11,226 nucleotides of DNA from an uncultured Clostridia bacterium (GTDB taxonomy: Bacteria; Bacillota; Clostridia; Oscillospirales; CAG-272), in the NCBI GenBank assembly GCA_937898155.1, contig CALEJO010000144.1, positions 1-11,226 on the forward strand, given 5' to 3'. The first letter of the stretch is position 1. The number at the start of each line of letters is the position of its first letter. Positions 1-8,211 of the stretch are shown here, piece after piece. The translations under genes and the position numbers were made by a program. The notes beneath the pieces are model-generated. The model worked only from the letters and a program-made list of their open reading frames with translations. It made no database searches and was not told the origin of the DNA.

Positions 1-1853
1 ATCATGACTTTCACGCGCTCCTCGGGAAGCGTTCCTTCGAGCCCGTGTGTGTTCGTGACGACGCCTTCACGCGGCAAAAAGACCTTCGCCATCTCGTAAA
101 GCGCGGCGCGATCGACGCCGTGATTGCGGTTGGTTTCGAGGACTTCAAGCATCGACGGGATCGCCGTCGTGCGCATGGTTTTGCTGTCCTCGCCGAACGG
201 ATTCATGATCTCAACGGACTTGCGGCGCGGATCGTCGGGCGCGAGTCCCGCCTTGTCGTAGAGGCGCGCGGACATGAACGAATAGGTGTAAATTTCGTCG
301 AGCCCGAACGAGCAAAGCAAGCCGTGGACACGGTTTTTGTATTTTTGCTCATCGGTCAGACCGCCCTGCGTCGTCGCGGAAACGATGCCGCCGGATTCGA
401 TTTCGTTGTAGCCGTAAATGCGGACGACTTCCTCCGCGACGTCGTTCATGCAACGGACGTCGTCGCGGTAAGAGGGCACGTAAACCAGCCCGTCACGCAC
501 GGTGAAATAGAGGCGTTCGAGGATTTTCTTCTGCTCGTCGGCGGGCAGATGGATGCCGAGGAAGCGGTTCATGCGATCGGGCTCAAACGGCACGGTCGCC
601 GTCTGCTTCTTCACGGGATAGCAGTCGATCACGCCGGAAACGACCTCGCCTGCGCCGAGAAGGGTGACCAGCTCGCAGGCGCGTTCGAGGGCGGGCATCG
701 TGTTTTCGCAGTCGAGCCCTTTCTCAAAACGGGCGGACGCGTCGGTGCGCATCCCGAGCTTCTTCGCCGTCACGCGGACGGAGCTGCCGAGGAACGACGC
801 GGATTCAAAGACGACCGTCGCCGTTTCGTCCGTGATCTCGCTGTTGGCGCCGCCCATGACGCCCGCGATCGCGACGGGCTTTTTGCTGTCGGCGATGACG
901 AGCATATCGGACGTGAGCGCGCGCTCCTGATCGTCGAGCGTGAGAAATTTTTCGCTGTCGCCGGCGGTGCGGACCTCGATGTGCTTGCCGTCGAGGCATT
1001 TGTAGTCGAACGCGTGCATCGGTTGACCGTATTCGAGCATCACATAGTTCGTGATATCGACGATATTATTGATCGGGCGCACGCCGGACGCGCGCAGACG
1101 CATCCGGAGCCACAGCGGCGAGGGTGCGATCTTGACGTTTTTGATCACGCGGGCGCTATACCGGAAGCATTTTTGCGTGTCCTTGATCTCGATGTCGAGA
1201 TAATCGCGGATGTCGCCGCTCGCTTCTTTGACGACGGGCATCGGAATGTGCAGTTCTTTTTCAAAAGTCGCCGCCGCTTCGCGCGCCAGTCCGATGACGG
1301 AAAGGCAATCGGGGCGATTCGGCGTGATCTCAAACTCCACCGTGTCGTCGCGCATCTGCAAAACATCCACGATGTCGTCGCCGGGCTTGCAGGGGTAGGT
1401 GTCGTTGAGAATGAGGATGCCGTCGGTCGGTGCGCCGGGCATCTCGTGGAGCGTCAGTCCCAGCTCGGCGATCGAGCAGAACATTCCCTCGGAGATGAGT
1501 CCGCGCAGCTTGCCGCACTTGATTTCGGTGCCGTCGGCGAGGCGCGTGACGCGCTTTTCGTCCTGCGGGCAGTAGCAAACCGGCACGAGCGCACCCTCGA
1601 AGACGTTTTTCGCGGCGGTGATCACCTGCGTCGTCTTTTCGCCGCAGTTGACTTGGCAAACGACGAGGCGTTCTGCCTCGGGATGTGGCTCGATCTTCTC
1701 GATCAAGCCGACGCGCACGTTTTCGATCTCGGTGCCGAGGCGGGTGAAGCACTCAACCTTGGAGCCGGAGTCGGTCATGCGGTCACAAAAGGTTTTGATG
1801 TCTATATCGCGGCAGTCCACGAAATCGGACAGCCATTTCATCGAAAGATTCAT
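1..1853 (-). CDS. pheT: Phenylalanine--tRNA ligase beta subunit, N-terminal 617 codons (cut by left edge)
   Basis: Beta subunit of the cytoplasmic (alpha-beta)2 enzyme that charges tRNA-Phe. Reading the minus strand from ATG at 1853 gives MNLSMKWLSDFVDC, the usual PheT opening. An EMAP-II-like tRNA-binding domain follows (about residues 40-150, with IEKIEPHPEAERLVVCQV). Next come the B3/B4 editing region (NRPDCLSVIGLAREAA near 180; NNIVDITNYVMLEYGQPMHAFD near 265-290; GVMGGANSEITDETATVVFE near 330-350; RTDASARFEKGLD near 370) and a B5 domain (about 420-485, ending EEVVRIYGYNEI). The frame is still open at base 1, ending LPEERVKVM. A GGGGGA stretch 8 bases before the ATG may be the ribosome binding site. 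The start lies 19 bases after the pheS stop, so the two are one operon. The missing C-terminus appears to be the fragment at 10664-11226. Confidence 0.95.
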   Translation of the reverse strand, partial: MNLSMKWLSDFVDCRDIDIKTFCDRMTDSGSKVECFTRLGTEIENVRVGLIEKIEPHPEAERLVVCQVNCGEKTTQVITAAKNVFEGALVPVCYCPQDEKRVTRLADGTEIKCGKLRGLISEGMFCSIAELGLTLHEMPGAPTDGILILNDTYPCKPGDDIVDVLQMRDDTVEFEITPNRPDCLSVIGLAREAAATFEKELHIPMPVVKEASGDIRDYLDIEIKDTQKCFRYSARVIKNVKIAPSPLWLRMRLRASGVRPINNIVDITNYVMLEYGQPMHAFDYKCLDGKHIEVRTAGDSEKFLTLDDQERALTSDMLVIADSKKPVAIAGVMGGANSEITDETATVVFESASFLGSSVRVTAKKLGMRTDASARFEKGLDCENTMPALERACELVTLLGAGEVVSGVIDCYPVKKQTATVPFEPDRMNRFLGIHLPADEQKKILERLYFTVRDGLVYVPSYRDDVRCMNDVAEEVVRIYGYNEIESGGIVSATTQGGLTDEQKYKNRVHGLLCSFGLDEIYTYSFMSARLYDKAGLAPDDPRRKSVEIMNPFGEDSKTMRTTAIPSMLEVLETNRNHGVDRAALYEMAKVFLPREGVVTNTHGLEGTLPEERVKVM

Positions 1854-1872
1854 CTGTTTTTCCCCCTATCCG

Positions 1873-2886
1873 TCAAAATTGATGCAAGAAACGGACGTCG
1901 TTCTCGTAAAGCAGGCGCAGATCGTCGATGCCGAAGCGCGTCATCGCGATGCGCTCGACGCCCATGCCGAACGCGAAGCCCGAATATTCATTCGGGTCGA
2001 TGCCGCAGTTGGAAAGCACGAACGGATGCACCATACCGCAACCGAGAATTTCGATCCAGCCCTCGTTTTTGCAGAGGCGGCAACCCTTGCCGCCGCAAAC
2101 GAAGCACGAAACGTCCACCTCGGCGGACGGCTCCGTGAACGGGAAGTGGTGCGGACGGAAGCGGATGCGCGTTTCCTCGCCGAACATTCTCTTGGCGAAC
2201 AGTTCAAGAATCCCTTTCAGGTCGCCCATCGTGATGCCCTTATCCACAACGAGCCCTTCGACCTGGTGGAAAATCGGCGAATGCGTCGCGTCGGCGGGGT
2301 CGGCGCGATAGACGCGGCCGGGCGAGATGATGCGGATCGGCGGCTTCTGCTTTTCCATCGTGCGGACCTGCACGGGCGAGGTCTGCGAGCGGAGCAGAAT
2401 GTTGTCGGTGATATAGAAGGTGTCCTGCGTGTCGCGCGCGGGGTGGTCCTTCGGGAGATTCAGCGCCTCGAAGTTATAATAATCGTATTCGACCTCGGGC
2501 CCCTCGGCGATCGAAAAGCCCATGCCGATGAAGATTTCGCGCAGAAGCTCCTCCGTCTGCGCGAGCGGGTGACGACGACCGAGCGCATAGGGCTCGCCGG
2601 GGATCGTCACGTCGAGTTTTTCGGAGAGCAGGCGGTTTTCCAGCTCTTTTTTCTTCTTTTCCTCGGCTCTGGCGGCGATCGCCGCCTCGATTTCGGCACG
2701 CACCTCGTTGGCGAGTTGCCCGATCAACGGGCGCTCCTCGGGCGAAACGGTGCCCATGCCGCGCAAAACGGCGGTCAGCTCGCCTTTTTTGCCGAGATAG
2801 CGGATGCGAAGCTCCTCGATGTCGGCAGTCACGGCGGCGATCTCGCTCATCGCGCGCTGTCTGATTTGTTCCAGCAGTTCTTTCAT
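1873..2886 (-). CDS. pheS: Phenylalanine--tRNA ligase alpha subunit
   Basis: Catalytic subunit of the class II phenylalanyl-tRNA synthetase: forms Phe-AMP and transfers Phe to tRNA-Phe. It is 337 residues, a normal family length. An N-terminal tRNA-binding helical arm (about 1-85, basic and acidic, ending in an EEKKKKELENRL stretch) precedes the catalytic core. Core landmarks are GRRHPLAQTEELLREIFIGM, DTFYITDNILLRSQTSPVQV, motif 2 with FHQVEGLVVDKGITMGDLK, PHHFPFTEPSAEVDVSC, and motif 3 GFAFGMGVERIAMTRFGIDD. A four-cysteine segment (CFVCGGKGCRLCKNEGW) fits the metal-knuckle-like insert seen in many bacterial PheS. The start is the ATG at 2886 because AAAGGA sits 6 bases upstream and MKELLEQIRQ matches the usual N-terminus; reading back into the leader would enter the T-box terminator. 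It is expressed from the T-box-controlled promoter near 3178-3206 and followed by pheT. Confidence 0.97.
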   Translation of the reverse strand: MKELLEQIRQRAMSEIAAVTADIEELRIRYLGKKGELTAVLRGMGTVSPEERPLIGQLANEVRAEIEAAIAARAEEKKKKELENRLLSEKLDVTIPGEPYALGRRHPLAQTEELLREIFIGMGFSIAEGPEVEYDYYNFEALNLPKDHPARDTQDTFYITDNILLRSQTSPVQVRTMEKQKPPIRIISPGRVYRADPADATHSPIFHQVEGLVVDKGITMGDLKGILELFAKRMFGEETRIRFRPHHFPFTEPSAEVDVSCFVCGGKGCRLCKNEGWIEILGCGMVHPFVLSNCGIDPNEYSGFAFGMGVERIAMTRFGIDDLRLLYENDVRFLHQF

Positions 2887-2930
2887 GGCAAATCCTTTCC
2901 TATTTATCATATCATTTGTTTTGACGGAAA

Positions 2931-3165
2931 TAAAAAAACGTCCCCGAAAAAGGGACGGAAAGCTCCGCGGTGCCACCCAAATTCCCGACAGACGTCGGGC
3001 ACTCGTTTTGCCGATAACGGCGGCGACCGTCCCCCGCTACTTTTTTCACGGGAACCGCTCCAAAGTGAAAGGCCAATGCTTCCGCGGGCACGTCGTTTTC
3101 AGCCGGTGGCGACGCTCTCTGCTGTCCGTTTCCGAAGACAAAGCCGCTTTTTCCTTGCGTTTCAT
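2931..3165 (-). promoter_or_regulatory. T-box riboswitch leader, phenylalanine-specific (UUC specifier)
   Basis: Untranslated leader that binds uncharged tRNA-Phe and then lets transcription continue into pheS. Directly visible on the minus strand: the T-box core GGGTGGCACCGCGG at 2978-2965, whose GGTGGCACC-type bulge pairs with the tRNA acceptor end; the AGTAGCGGGGGACGG...CCGTTATCG segment at about 3042-3012 typical of the stem III/linker region; and the distal stem I loop region AGAGAGCGTCG...CGACG at about 3120-3091. The 3' side of the specifier loop reads TTC-A-CTTTGGAGC. This places a UUC (Phe) codon at 3069-3067, followed by the conserved A, and agrees with the downstream gene. The T-box can pair with CGTCCC (2957-2952) as antiterminator, or CGTCCC can form the terminator. 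Boundaries at the 5' end are approximate. Confidence 0.95.
2932..2957 (-). terminator. T-box leader terminator in front of pheS
   Basis: On the minus strand CGTCCC (2957-2952), a 7-base loop and GGGACG (2944-2939) form a 6-bp stem, followed by seven U (2938-2932). The 5' arm is the sequence the T-box must capture to form the antiterminator, so the two structures exclude each other. This is the standard T-box switch. Confidence 0.9.
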
Positions 3166-3177
3166 GGATCAAACAGT

Positions 3178-3206
3178 ATCATAACACATTTTTCCCCGCA
3201 ATGCAA
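3178..3206 (-). promoter_or_regulatory. Vegetative promoter of the T-box/pheST operon
   Basis: On the minus strand TTGCAT (3206-3201), a 17-base spacer, and TATGAT (3183-3178) form a good sigma-A type promoter. Transcription should start near 3171, just before the first T-box stem. The spacing and the fit to the start of the leader support it. Confidence 0.8.
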
Positions 3207-3211
3207 GAGTT

Positions 3212-3241
3212 TTTTCGCGGAAAATGCGTTTTCGCGGAAAA
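3212..3241. repeat. Two 13-bp direct repeats with palindromic arms
   Basis: TTTTCGCGGAAAA occurs exactly at 3212-3224 and again at 3229-3241, a 17-bp period. Each copy is itself symmetric (arms TTTTC and GAAAA around GCG), which is operator-like. The pair begins 6 bases upstream of the pheST -35 box. A GC hairpin (GCGGTG/CACCGC, 3245-3260) lies directly beside it. No known regulator is recognised. Confidence 0.5.
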
Positions 3242-3306
3242 AGCGCGGTGAGCGCACCGCCCGCGGCAAAAAATCTTCCTTTTATATTATATATGCGCGC
3301 GCGAAT

Positions 3307-3346
3307 ATTACAGTTTGATTACAGAAGTATTACAGTTCGGTTAAAA
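3307..3346 (+). promoter_or_regulatory. Phased ATTACAG direct repeats upstream of promoter P1 (OmpR/PhoP-type operator candidate)
   Basis: ATTACAG is found exactly at 3307-3313, 3318-3324 and 3329-3335, with a degenerate fourth copy GTTAAAA at 3340-3346. The period is exactly 11 bp: 7-bp unit plus 4-bp spacer. The array ends 3 bases before the -35 box. Seven-base direct repeats with 4-base spacers are the known binding geometry of PhoB/OmpR-family response regulators, and TTACA resembles the TT(A/C/T)A(C/T)A units bound by Bacillus PhoP. The geometry is seen directly; the identity of the protein is inference. Confidence 0.6.
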
Positions 3347-3349
3347 CCC

Positions 3350-3378
3350 TTGACGCACGCGGGAAAACCCCGTAAAAT
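3350..3378 (+). promoter_or_regulatory. Promoter P1 of the surface-protein gene
   Basis: TTGACG (3350-3355), a 17-base spacer and TAAAAT (3373-3378) give a strong vegetative promoter. A start near 3385 would give a leader of about 155 bases. It is the upstream one of two tandem promoters. Confidence 0.75.
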
Positions 3379-3410
3379 GAAGCTGTAAACAGGAGAAATC
3401 TCCCGCGAAT

Positions 3411-3428
3411 ATTACAGTTTTGTTACAA
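3411..3428 (+). promoter_or_regulatory. Second, shorter ATTACAG repeat pair upstream of promoter P2
   Basis: ATTACAG (3411-3417), four bases, then GTTACAA (3422-3428) repeat the 11-bp geometry of the array at 3307-3346. The preceding GCGAAT is shared with the first array (3301-3306 and 3405-3410), so the module looks duplicated. The distance from GCGAAT to the -10 box is 11 bp shorter here than at P1, which is one helical turn. Confidence 0.5.
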
Positions 3429-3442
3429 AAGCGGGAAACCTC

Positions 3443-3471
3443 TTGCAAAAAAATTGACCTCGGTGTAAAAT
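3443..3471 (+). promoter_or_regulatory. Promoter P2 of the surface-protein gene
   Basis: TTGCAA (3443-3448), a 17-base spacer and TAAAAT (3466-3471). A start near 3478 would give a leader of about 63 bases containing a small hairpin (GTCGG 3490-3494 with CCGAC 3505-3509) before the AGGAGG at 3528-3533. A 5' hairpin close to a strong ribosome binding site could protect the message, but that is inference. Confidence 0.65.
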
Positions 3472-3540
3472 CAGAACACTAAGGGAATTGTCGGGGGATC
3501 TCTGCCGACTGTTCACTTAAATATTTTAGGAGGAAACACT

Positions 3541-6500
3541 ATGAAGAACTTTAAGAGAATCCTTGCACTTGTGATTGCGACCATCATGGTCGTGGGCACT
3601 TTTGCAACTGTCTCTGCTGCTGGCGCGACTACTTGGTATCAGGCAGCGGTCAACTGGTTCGAGAATCAGGGCATTGCCGTGATCGGAACCAAAGCAGGAC
3701 AGAAACTCACTCGGTCCGAATTCGTCTTTTGGGTGGCGAAGATCGAGACCGCACAGCTGAGTGATAACGCTTGGAATGAAAAGATTGCAGGCTATACATT
3801 CAGCGACGTGGATGCGACGAATCCTGATCATCATGCCGCAGCCATTGAGTATTCCCAGGAAATGGGATACATCATTGGTAATGGCGATGGCACGTTCGCG
3901 CCCGATAAGGTTGTTTCTCTCGCAGAAGCATCCGCAGTTATCGTCAGACTCCTCGACTTCGATAAGAAAGTCGCTGACAAGTCTGAAAAGAACTGGGCGA
4001 TGAACTACATGACGACGGCAAACCTGTATTGCCATTCGTTCGATTCGACGTTCCTCGCAAACACCGATACCTACAACCCGGACTATGAGCTGACCTATGG
4101 CGAAGCAGCTTACCTGCTTGCTTGCGTCCTCAACTGCCCTGTCGTTGACAACTTCGGCAACGGTATCACGGTTCTGACGGCTGACGGTATCAACCTCGGC
4201 GAAAGAATCGCAAACGCAGTTGGCGGTTCTGTCGGCAAGGCTTACTATGTCACCTCGATGAAGAGAGAAGTTTACACCGCGAACATCAACCCTGTTGCGG
4301 ATTACGGCGTAAATTATGACTTCTCGCCCATGTGGCTGAAAGGCGTCACGCTCAACCGCACCAACGGTTGCTTCGACGTCACTTCTTCCATCACCCTGGT
4401 CTCCACCGACGGCACCGATCAGCTTACGGTCCCGGGCGCAGACGTGATGAAATATCTCGGTCTGACGAGCTACCTCGGCGTGTCTGCTACCACGGATGCC
4501 AACAAGAAGGTCATCTACAATGACAAGCTCGCTGTCTTCGACAAGATCAACGTCGGCACGGTCGTCAACATCGTGAAAGACAAAGCGACCGGCAAAGTCA
4601 CGAGCCTGACTCCCTCCAAGGGCTCCGTCGTTGTCGATACCATCCTGCAGGCGAAAGCTTACAACGATACCATCGGCAACTATCCGTTCTTGGGTTGGGC
4701 GAATGCCAACAGAGCGACCACGGACTATCAGCCCGTGCTGCCCACCTCTTACTCCGCTGACAAAGTTGTCTCCTGGACGAACATCGTTCGTGACGGTGCC
4801 GGCAAGGTCACGTCCGCAACCATGAACTTCCAGGGCAAGGAATACAAACTCCCCGGCGCCGACATCGAATTCGTTTGGGGCTCTGATACCACTGTCGCTA
4901 TGGACCTCGACACCGCTGTCAAAGCAGTGATCAACGCGGCTCAGGGCGAAGCGTTCATCGTCTTCAACGACCTCGACCTCGACGGTTCTTATGATACGGT
5001 CATCGTGGAAGAAAGCCATCCTTTCGTCTATGCTCAGAACCCGAACGTTCCCAGCAACACGACTGACCTCATCAACTTCTATTCTTCTCTCAGCACGCTG
5101 GATGACGTCGTGAACGGAAACTTCGCGATCACCGGGAAGGCACCGAAAGGCCAGCCGTTCGGCTCCGTCGTTCTGAACAAGACGGTCACCTGGACCAACC
5201 AGTCCTCCGCAAACGTCAACACCGACGCGTTCGCATTCAAGAACACGGCAACCGGTAAGCTCCAGCTCGTGCTCTGCGCATCCAACGCGCACTTCGCTTC
5301 CGCTTACGGCTATTACACCGACTACACCAACGTTCTTCCTTACTACACCGTTGTTGACCTCGCAGCGTTTGGTGTCGGTCTGATCGAGAAAGTCGACGCA
5401 TACCAGCTCAATGGTTATTGGGTCGCTACGGTCAGAAAGACTGACAACTCTTACGAGACCGTTTACATTCCTCAGGTTCCTGCTACCGCGGCTGAATTCG
5501 ATGTCACCCTCGGCGGCGCTACCGAGACCTATGCATTTGACGCTTCTCAGTGGCTGACCTTCCTCACCGATGACGTGAAGAACGGTTGCCTCGAAGCAGG
5601 TATTATCAACGAAAACACCGTCGCTGCCCTTGCTGACGAAGAAGCGAAATATAACATCGGCGCTTGGATGAACGGTCACTACGTTGAATACGCAATTGAC
5701 TCCGCGAACAAAGTGGTCGTCATGAACAGCACCGACGCGAAGACCGGTGTCACCGGTTTCGTGGCTGGTATCGAAAAACTCGCTGATGGCGACAATGCTT
5801 ACAACGTCACCGTCGCGAAATCCGAAACCGGCACCGGCTCGATGCTCGTCGAGACCAAGTATCTCGAAGCAGCATTCAATACCGAACTTGGCGAATATCG
5901 CATCACCACACCTTATGGTATGGATGGGTCTGGCAAAGCGAACAGCAAGACTCCCACGGTTGGTAAGATTCGTTTGACCAACGCTGTCGGTATGTATAAC
6001 TTCGGCGGCGGCAACGAAAACAACATAAACTACGACTACGGCTACAACGGCAACGCGTATATGCTTGTTGCGTGCCCGAAGAACAACACCGCGTCCGGTC
6101 GTATGCACCTGAATACGACGGTTGGTCTGCTCAACGAAGCAATCAACTTCTCTGTTTACTCGATTCTTCCGGACACCAATACGGATACTCTGAAGATTGA
6201 GAACAAGAAGAACCTGAACGAATGGACTGTTGACGCTGACGGTATCGTTCACGATCAGACCGGCGCGAAAGTCGCGTTCCAGCACATCCTCAATGCTAAC
6301 ATCGGTGTCGGCGGCGTTGCAACCTACAAGGTTCGTGCAAACGCTTCCTCGATGTTCGACTGGGCAAACTACAACGTTTACAACGCTCTGTTCCAGAAGA
6401 AAGTTCTCATCGACCCGAACGCGGGCCTGAATGGTAGAGTTGACGCGGGCAAAGACCTGATCTATATCTCCGTCTACAAGGATGCCGGCGCATACAATTA

Positions 6501-8211
6501 CATTGTTTACGGCGATCCTACCGACTGGTCCAGCCAGCAGCATACCGCTGGTGAGAAATATCAGCCTCACAAGGGCGGCGGCGCTCAGTTCTATGCACAG
6601 AACATCATCAATGGTGTTGCTCCTGCTGACAACTGGCACGCAATCAACGGTGAATATGATCTTGGTTGCACCATGATCGCCGGCACGAAGACGCCTGTCT
6701 ATGACGCTTACGGCGTTGAGTGCGGCTACACCGCAAAATATAACCGCAAGATCGGTGTTGGTCCTTACTATGACAGAACCAAGACCTCCGATGGTTATGC
6801 CTACGTTCTCAGATTCACGACCGTCACTGAATATACCGATGTTCAGGGCGCTGTGAACTACGCAATCGATCCCGCAACGACCACGATGTTTGCACTCCTT
6901 GAGAGCAATTCTTTGAAGCAGGTCGTTGACGACGGCTCGTATGCTGCTCGTAATATCCCGGGCGAAGCTCCGAGGTATTACATCGACAGCGATAAGCTCG
7001 TGTATTCGATCCACGAAGCCGGATACAACACCAATAAGACGGTCGAAGTGTATAGCTACGACGGTGCTTCTGTGGTTGAAACCACTTCCGATGTCGCATT
7101 CTTGAGTGCTAACGTGAAGACCTATGCAACCGTCACGGCTGCTGCGGCTCCCATGACCACTCCCGGCTGGTATCCCGGCGTTTCCACCGTCACGATTGAC
7201 GGCGTGGAATACACCACTCTCGCTTCCACTCCTGTCGTGCTTGCAACTCCTTCCAAGAACGGCTTTGACATCACCGTCATGACGGTTGGTGACATTCCCG
7301 CGGAAGGTCTGTTCATCACGGATTGGAACTCTGCAGTCGCGGAAGGCAACAACCTCACCGCAATCGCTCTGATCGGTGAAAAGGCAACTGTCGGCGGCAC
7401 TGTTGTGGATCCTACTACTCCTGGTGCTCCTTCGCTCGCGAAGGTTGACCTCGACAAGGGTCAGAAGCTCGTTTACCTCGCAGCTGACGCGAAGGCACTC
7501 GTTGTCTCCGGTCTGTATGCTACGACCTGGAACGTTGAATCTGATTGCTCCGCTTACACCATCGACGGTGAAGAAGTCGGCACGATTTATCGCGCATACT
7601 CGACTTACGAAGCAGCCACCAAGGCGGCTACCATCGACCTGAGTATTGAAGGCGGCAAGTGGTATGTTGTGAACGCGAACGGCGCGATCGTCAAAGAAGT
7701 TTCTGCTTCCTTCGGCGAAGGTGTTGTCACTGCTGTGAAGAACGGCAAGACCTACGGCACCATCGGCGGCAAGAAAGACGTTGACTTCAGCGCGTTCAAC
7801 TTCGCATTCATCTACAAGAGCGCAGACGGCGCGGCAATCATGAAAGCCGGCAACTCCACGAGTGTTTCGATCGTTTCCGCTTCCGCGTATGCTTCTGCAT
7901 ATGCTGCTAAGCAGACCGCTTACGACACCGCGAAGACCGCTTATGATACCGCATTCTCCGGCGTTGCTACGCCCGAGAAGCTCGCTGAGCTCAAAGAAGC
8001 TATGGATACTGCGTATGCAACTCTGATCGCAACGAAGGAAGCTTACATTGAAGCTCACTTCAACGGTCAGTTCTGGAACGTCCCGAACTCTCCTTACGAA
8101 CAGTATGTCGTTCTCGGCAGAAACTTCCAGCAGGAAGTCTCCACCGTCAACTTCAACTACGTGAAGGTTGGCGACACGATCTACGTGCTTGCTGATGAGT
8201 TCTCGTTCTAA
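3541..8211 (+). CDS. Secreted SLH-domain surface (S-layer-like) protein, 1556 residues
   Basis: Probable cell-wall-anchored surface protein, possibly the S-layer subunit. Residues 1-27 are a Sec signal peptide: MKNFKR, a hydrophobic core, then SAA before the likely cleavage site. Three SLH-like repeats follow, at about 31-75, 86-142 (clearest: TFSDV...AIEYSQEMGYIIGNGDGTFAP...LAEASAVIVRLL) and 151-199 (weaker). SLH triplets bind secondary cell-wall polymer or peptidoglycan. The remaining 1350 residues are beta-rich, Tyr/Asn/Thr-rich and not recognised. Two segments 140 residues apart share a (V/L)PGAD motif (297 and 437) followed by an acidic loop or KVT strand, suggesting repeated domains. 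DLDLDGSYD (477-485) resembles a calcium loop. A PTTPGAP linker lies near 1290 and an Ala/Lys/Glu-rich coiled coil at about 1455-1507. There are ten cysteines. AGGAGG lies 7 bases before the ATG. TAA is followed by TAG. Two promoters and extreme codon bias point to very high expression. Confidence 0.85.
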   Translation: MKNFKRILALVIATIMVVGTFATVSAAGATTWYQAAVNWFENQGIAVIGTKAGQKLTRSEFVFWVAKIETAQLSDNAWNEKIAGYTFSDVDATNPDHHAAAIEYSQEMGYIIGNGDGTFAPDKVVSLAEASAVIVRLLDFDKKVADKSEKNWAMNYMTTANLYCHSFDSTFLANTDTYNPDYELTYGEAAYLLACVLNCPVVDNFGNGITVLTADGINLGERIANAVGGSVGKAYYVTSMKREVYTANINPVADYGVNYDFSPMWLKGVTLNRTNGCFDVTSSITLVSTDGTDQLTVPGADVMKYLGLTSYLGVSATTDANKKVIYNDKLAVFDKINVGTVVNIVKDKATGKVTSLTPSKGSVVVDTILQAKAYNDTIGNYPFLGWANANRATTDYQPVLPTSYSADKVVSWTNIVRDGAGKVTSATMNFQGKEYKLPGADIEFVWGSDTTVAMDLDTAVKAVINAAQGEAFIVFNDLDLDGSYDTVIVEESHPFVYAQNPNVPSNTTDLINFYSSLSTLDDVVNGNFAITGKAPKGQPFGSVVLNKTVTWTNQSSANVNTDAFAFKNTATGKLQLVLCASNAHFASAYGYYTDYTNVLPYYTVVDLAAFGVGLIEKVDAYQLNGYWVATVRKTDNSYETVYIPQVPATAAEFDVTLGGATETYAFDASQWLTFLTDDVKNGCLEAGIINENTVAALADEEAKYNIGAWMNGHYVEYAIDSANKVVVMNSTDAKTGVTGFVAGIEKLADGDNAYNVTVAKSETGTGSMLVETKYLEAAFNTELGEYRITTPYGMDGSGKANSKTPTVGKIRLTNAVGMYNFGGGNENNINYDYGYNGNAYMLVACPKNNTASGRMHLNTTVGLLNEAINFSVYSILPDTNTDTLKIENKKNLNEWTVDADGIVHDQTGAKVAFQHILNANIGVGGVATYKVRANASSMFDWANYNVYNALFQKKVLIDPNAGLNGRVDAGKDLIYISVYKDAGAYNYIVYGDPTDWSSQQHTAGEKYQPHKGGGAQFYAQNIINGVAPADNWHAINGEYDLGCTMIAGTKTPVYDAYGVECGYTAKYNRKIGVGPYYDRTKTSDGYAYVLRFTTVTEYTDVQGAVNYAIDPATTTMFALLESNSLKQVVDDGSYAARNIPGEAPRYYIDSDKLVYSIHEAGYNTNKTVEVYSYDGASVVETTSDVAFLSANVKTYATVTAAAAPMTTPGWYPGVSTVTIDGVEYTTLASTPVVLATPSKNGFDITVMTVGDIPAEGLFITDWNSAVAEGNNLTAIALIGEKATVGGTVVDPTTPGAPSLAKVDLDKGQKLVYLAADAKALVVSGLYATTWNVESDCSAYTIDGEEVGTIYRAYSTYEAATKAATIDLSIEGGKWYVVNANGAIVKEVSASFGEGVVTAVKNGKTYGTIGGKKDVDFSAFNFAFIYKSADGAAIMKAGNSTSVSIVSASAYASAYAAKQTAYDTAKTAYDTAFSGVATPEKLAELKEAMDTAYATLIATKEAYIEAHFNGQFWNVPNSPYEQYVVLGRNFQQEVSTVNFNYVKVGDTIYVLADEFSF

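Noticed and set aside
45..2138. A 697-codon plus-strand frame over pheT and pheS
   Set aside because: It is the antisense shadow of pheT in codon register, continuing by chance into pheS. The minus-strand proteins match known PheT and PheS along their length.
1618..3318. A 566-codon plus-strand frame running across pheS and the T-box leader
   Set aside because: It crosses a terminator, a T-box and a promoter of the opposite strand and has low-complexity, domain-free translation.
3454..3471. TTGACC followed by TAAAAT as a promoter
   Set aside because: Only 6 bases separate the two boxes. The TAAAAT is better served by TTGCAA at 3443-3448 with a 17-base spacer.
3526..8058. A 1510-codon open frame on the minus strand, antisense to the surface-protein gene
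   Set aside because: It is in exact codon-on-codon register with the sense gene and exists because that gene lacks TTA, CTA and TCA. It has no ribosome binding site, no signal peptide or domain, and starts at an arbitrary GTG.
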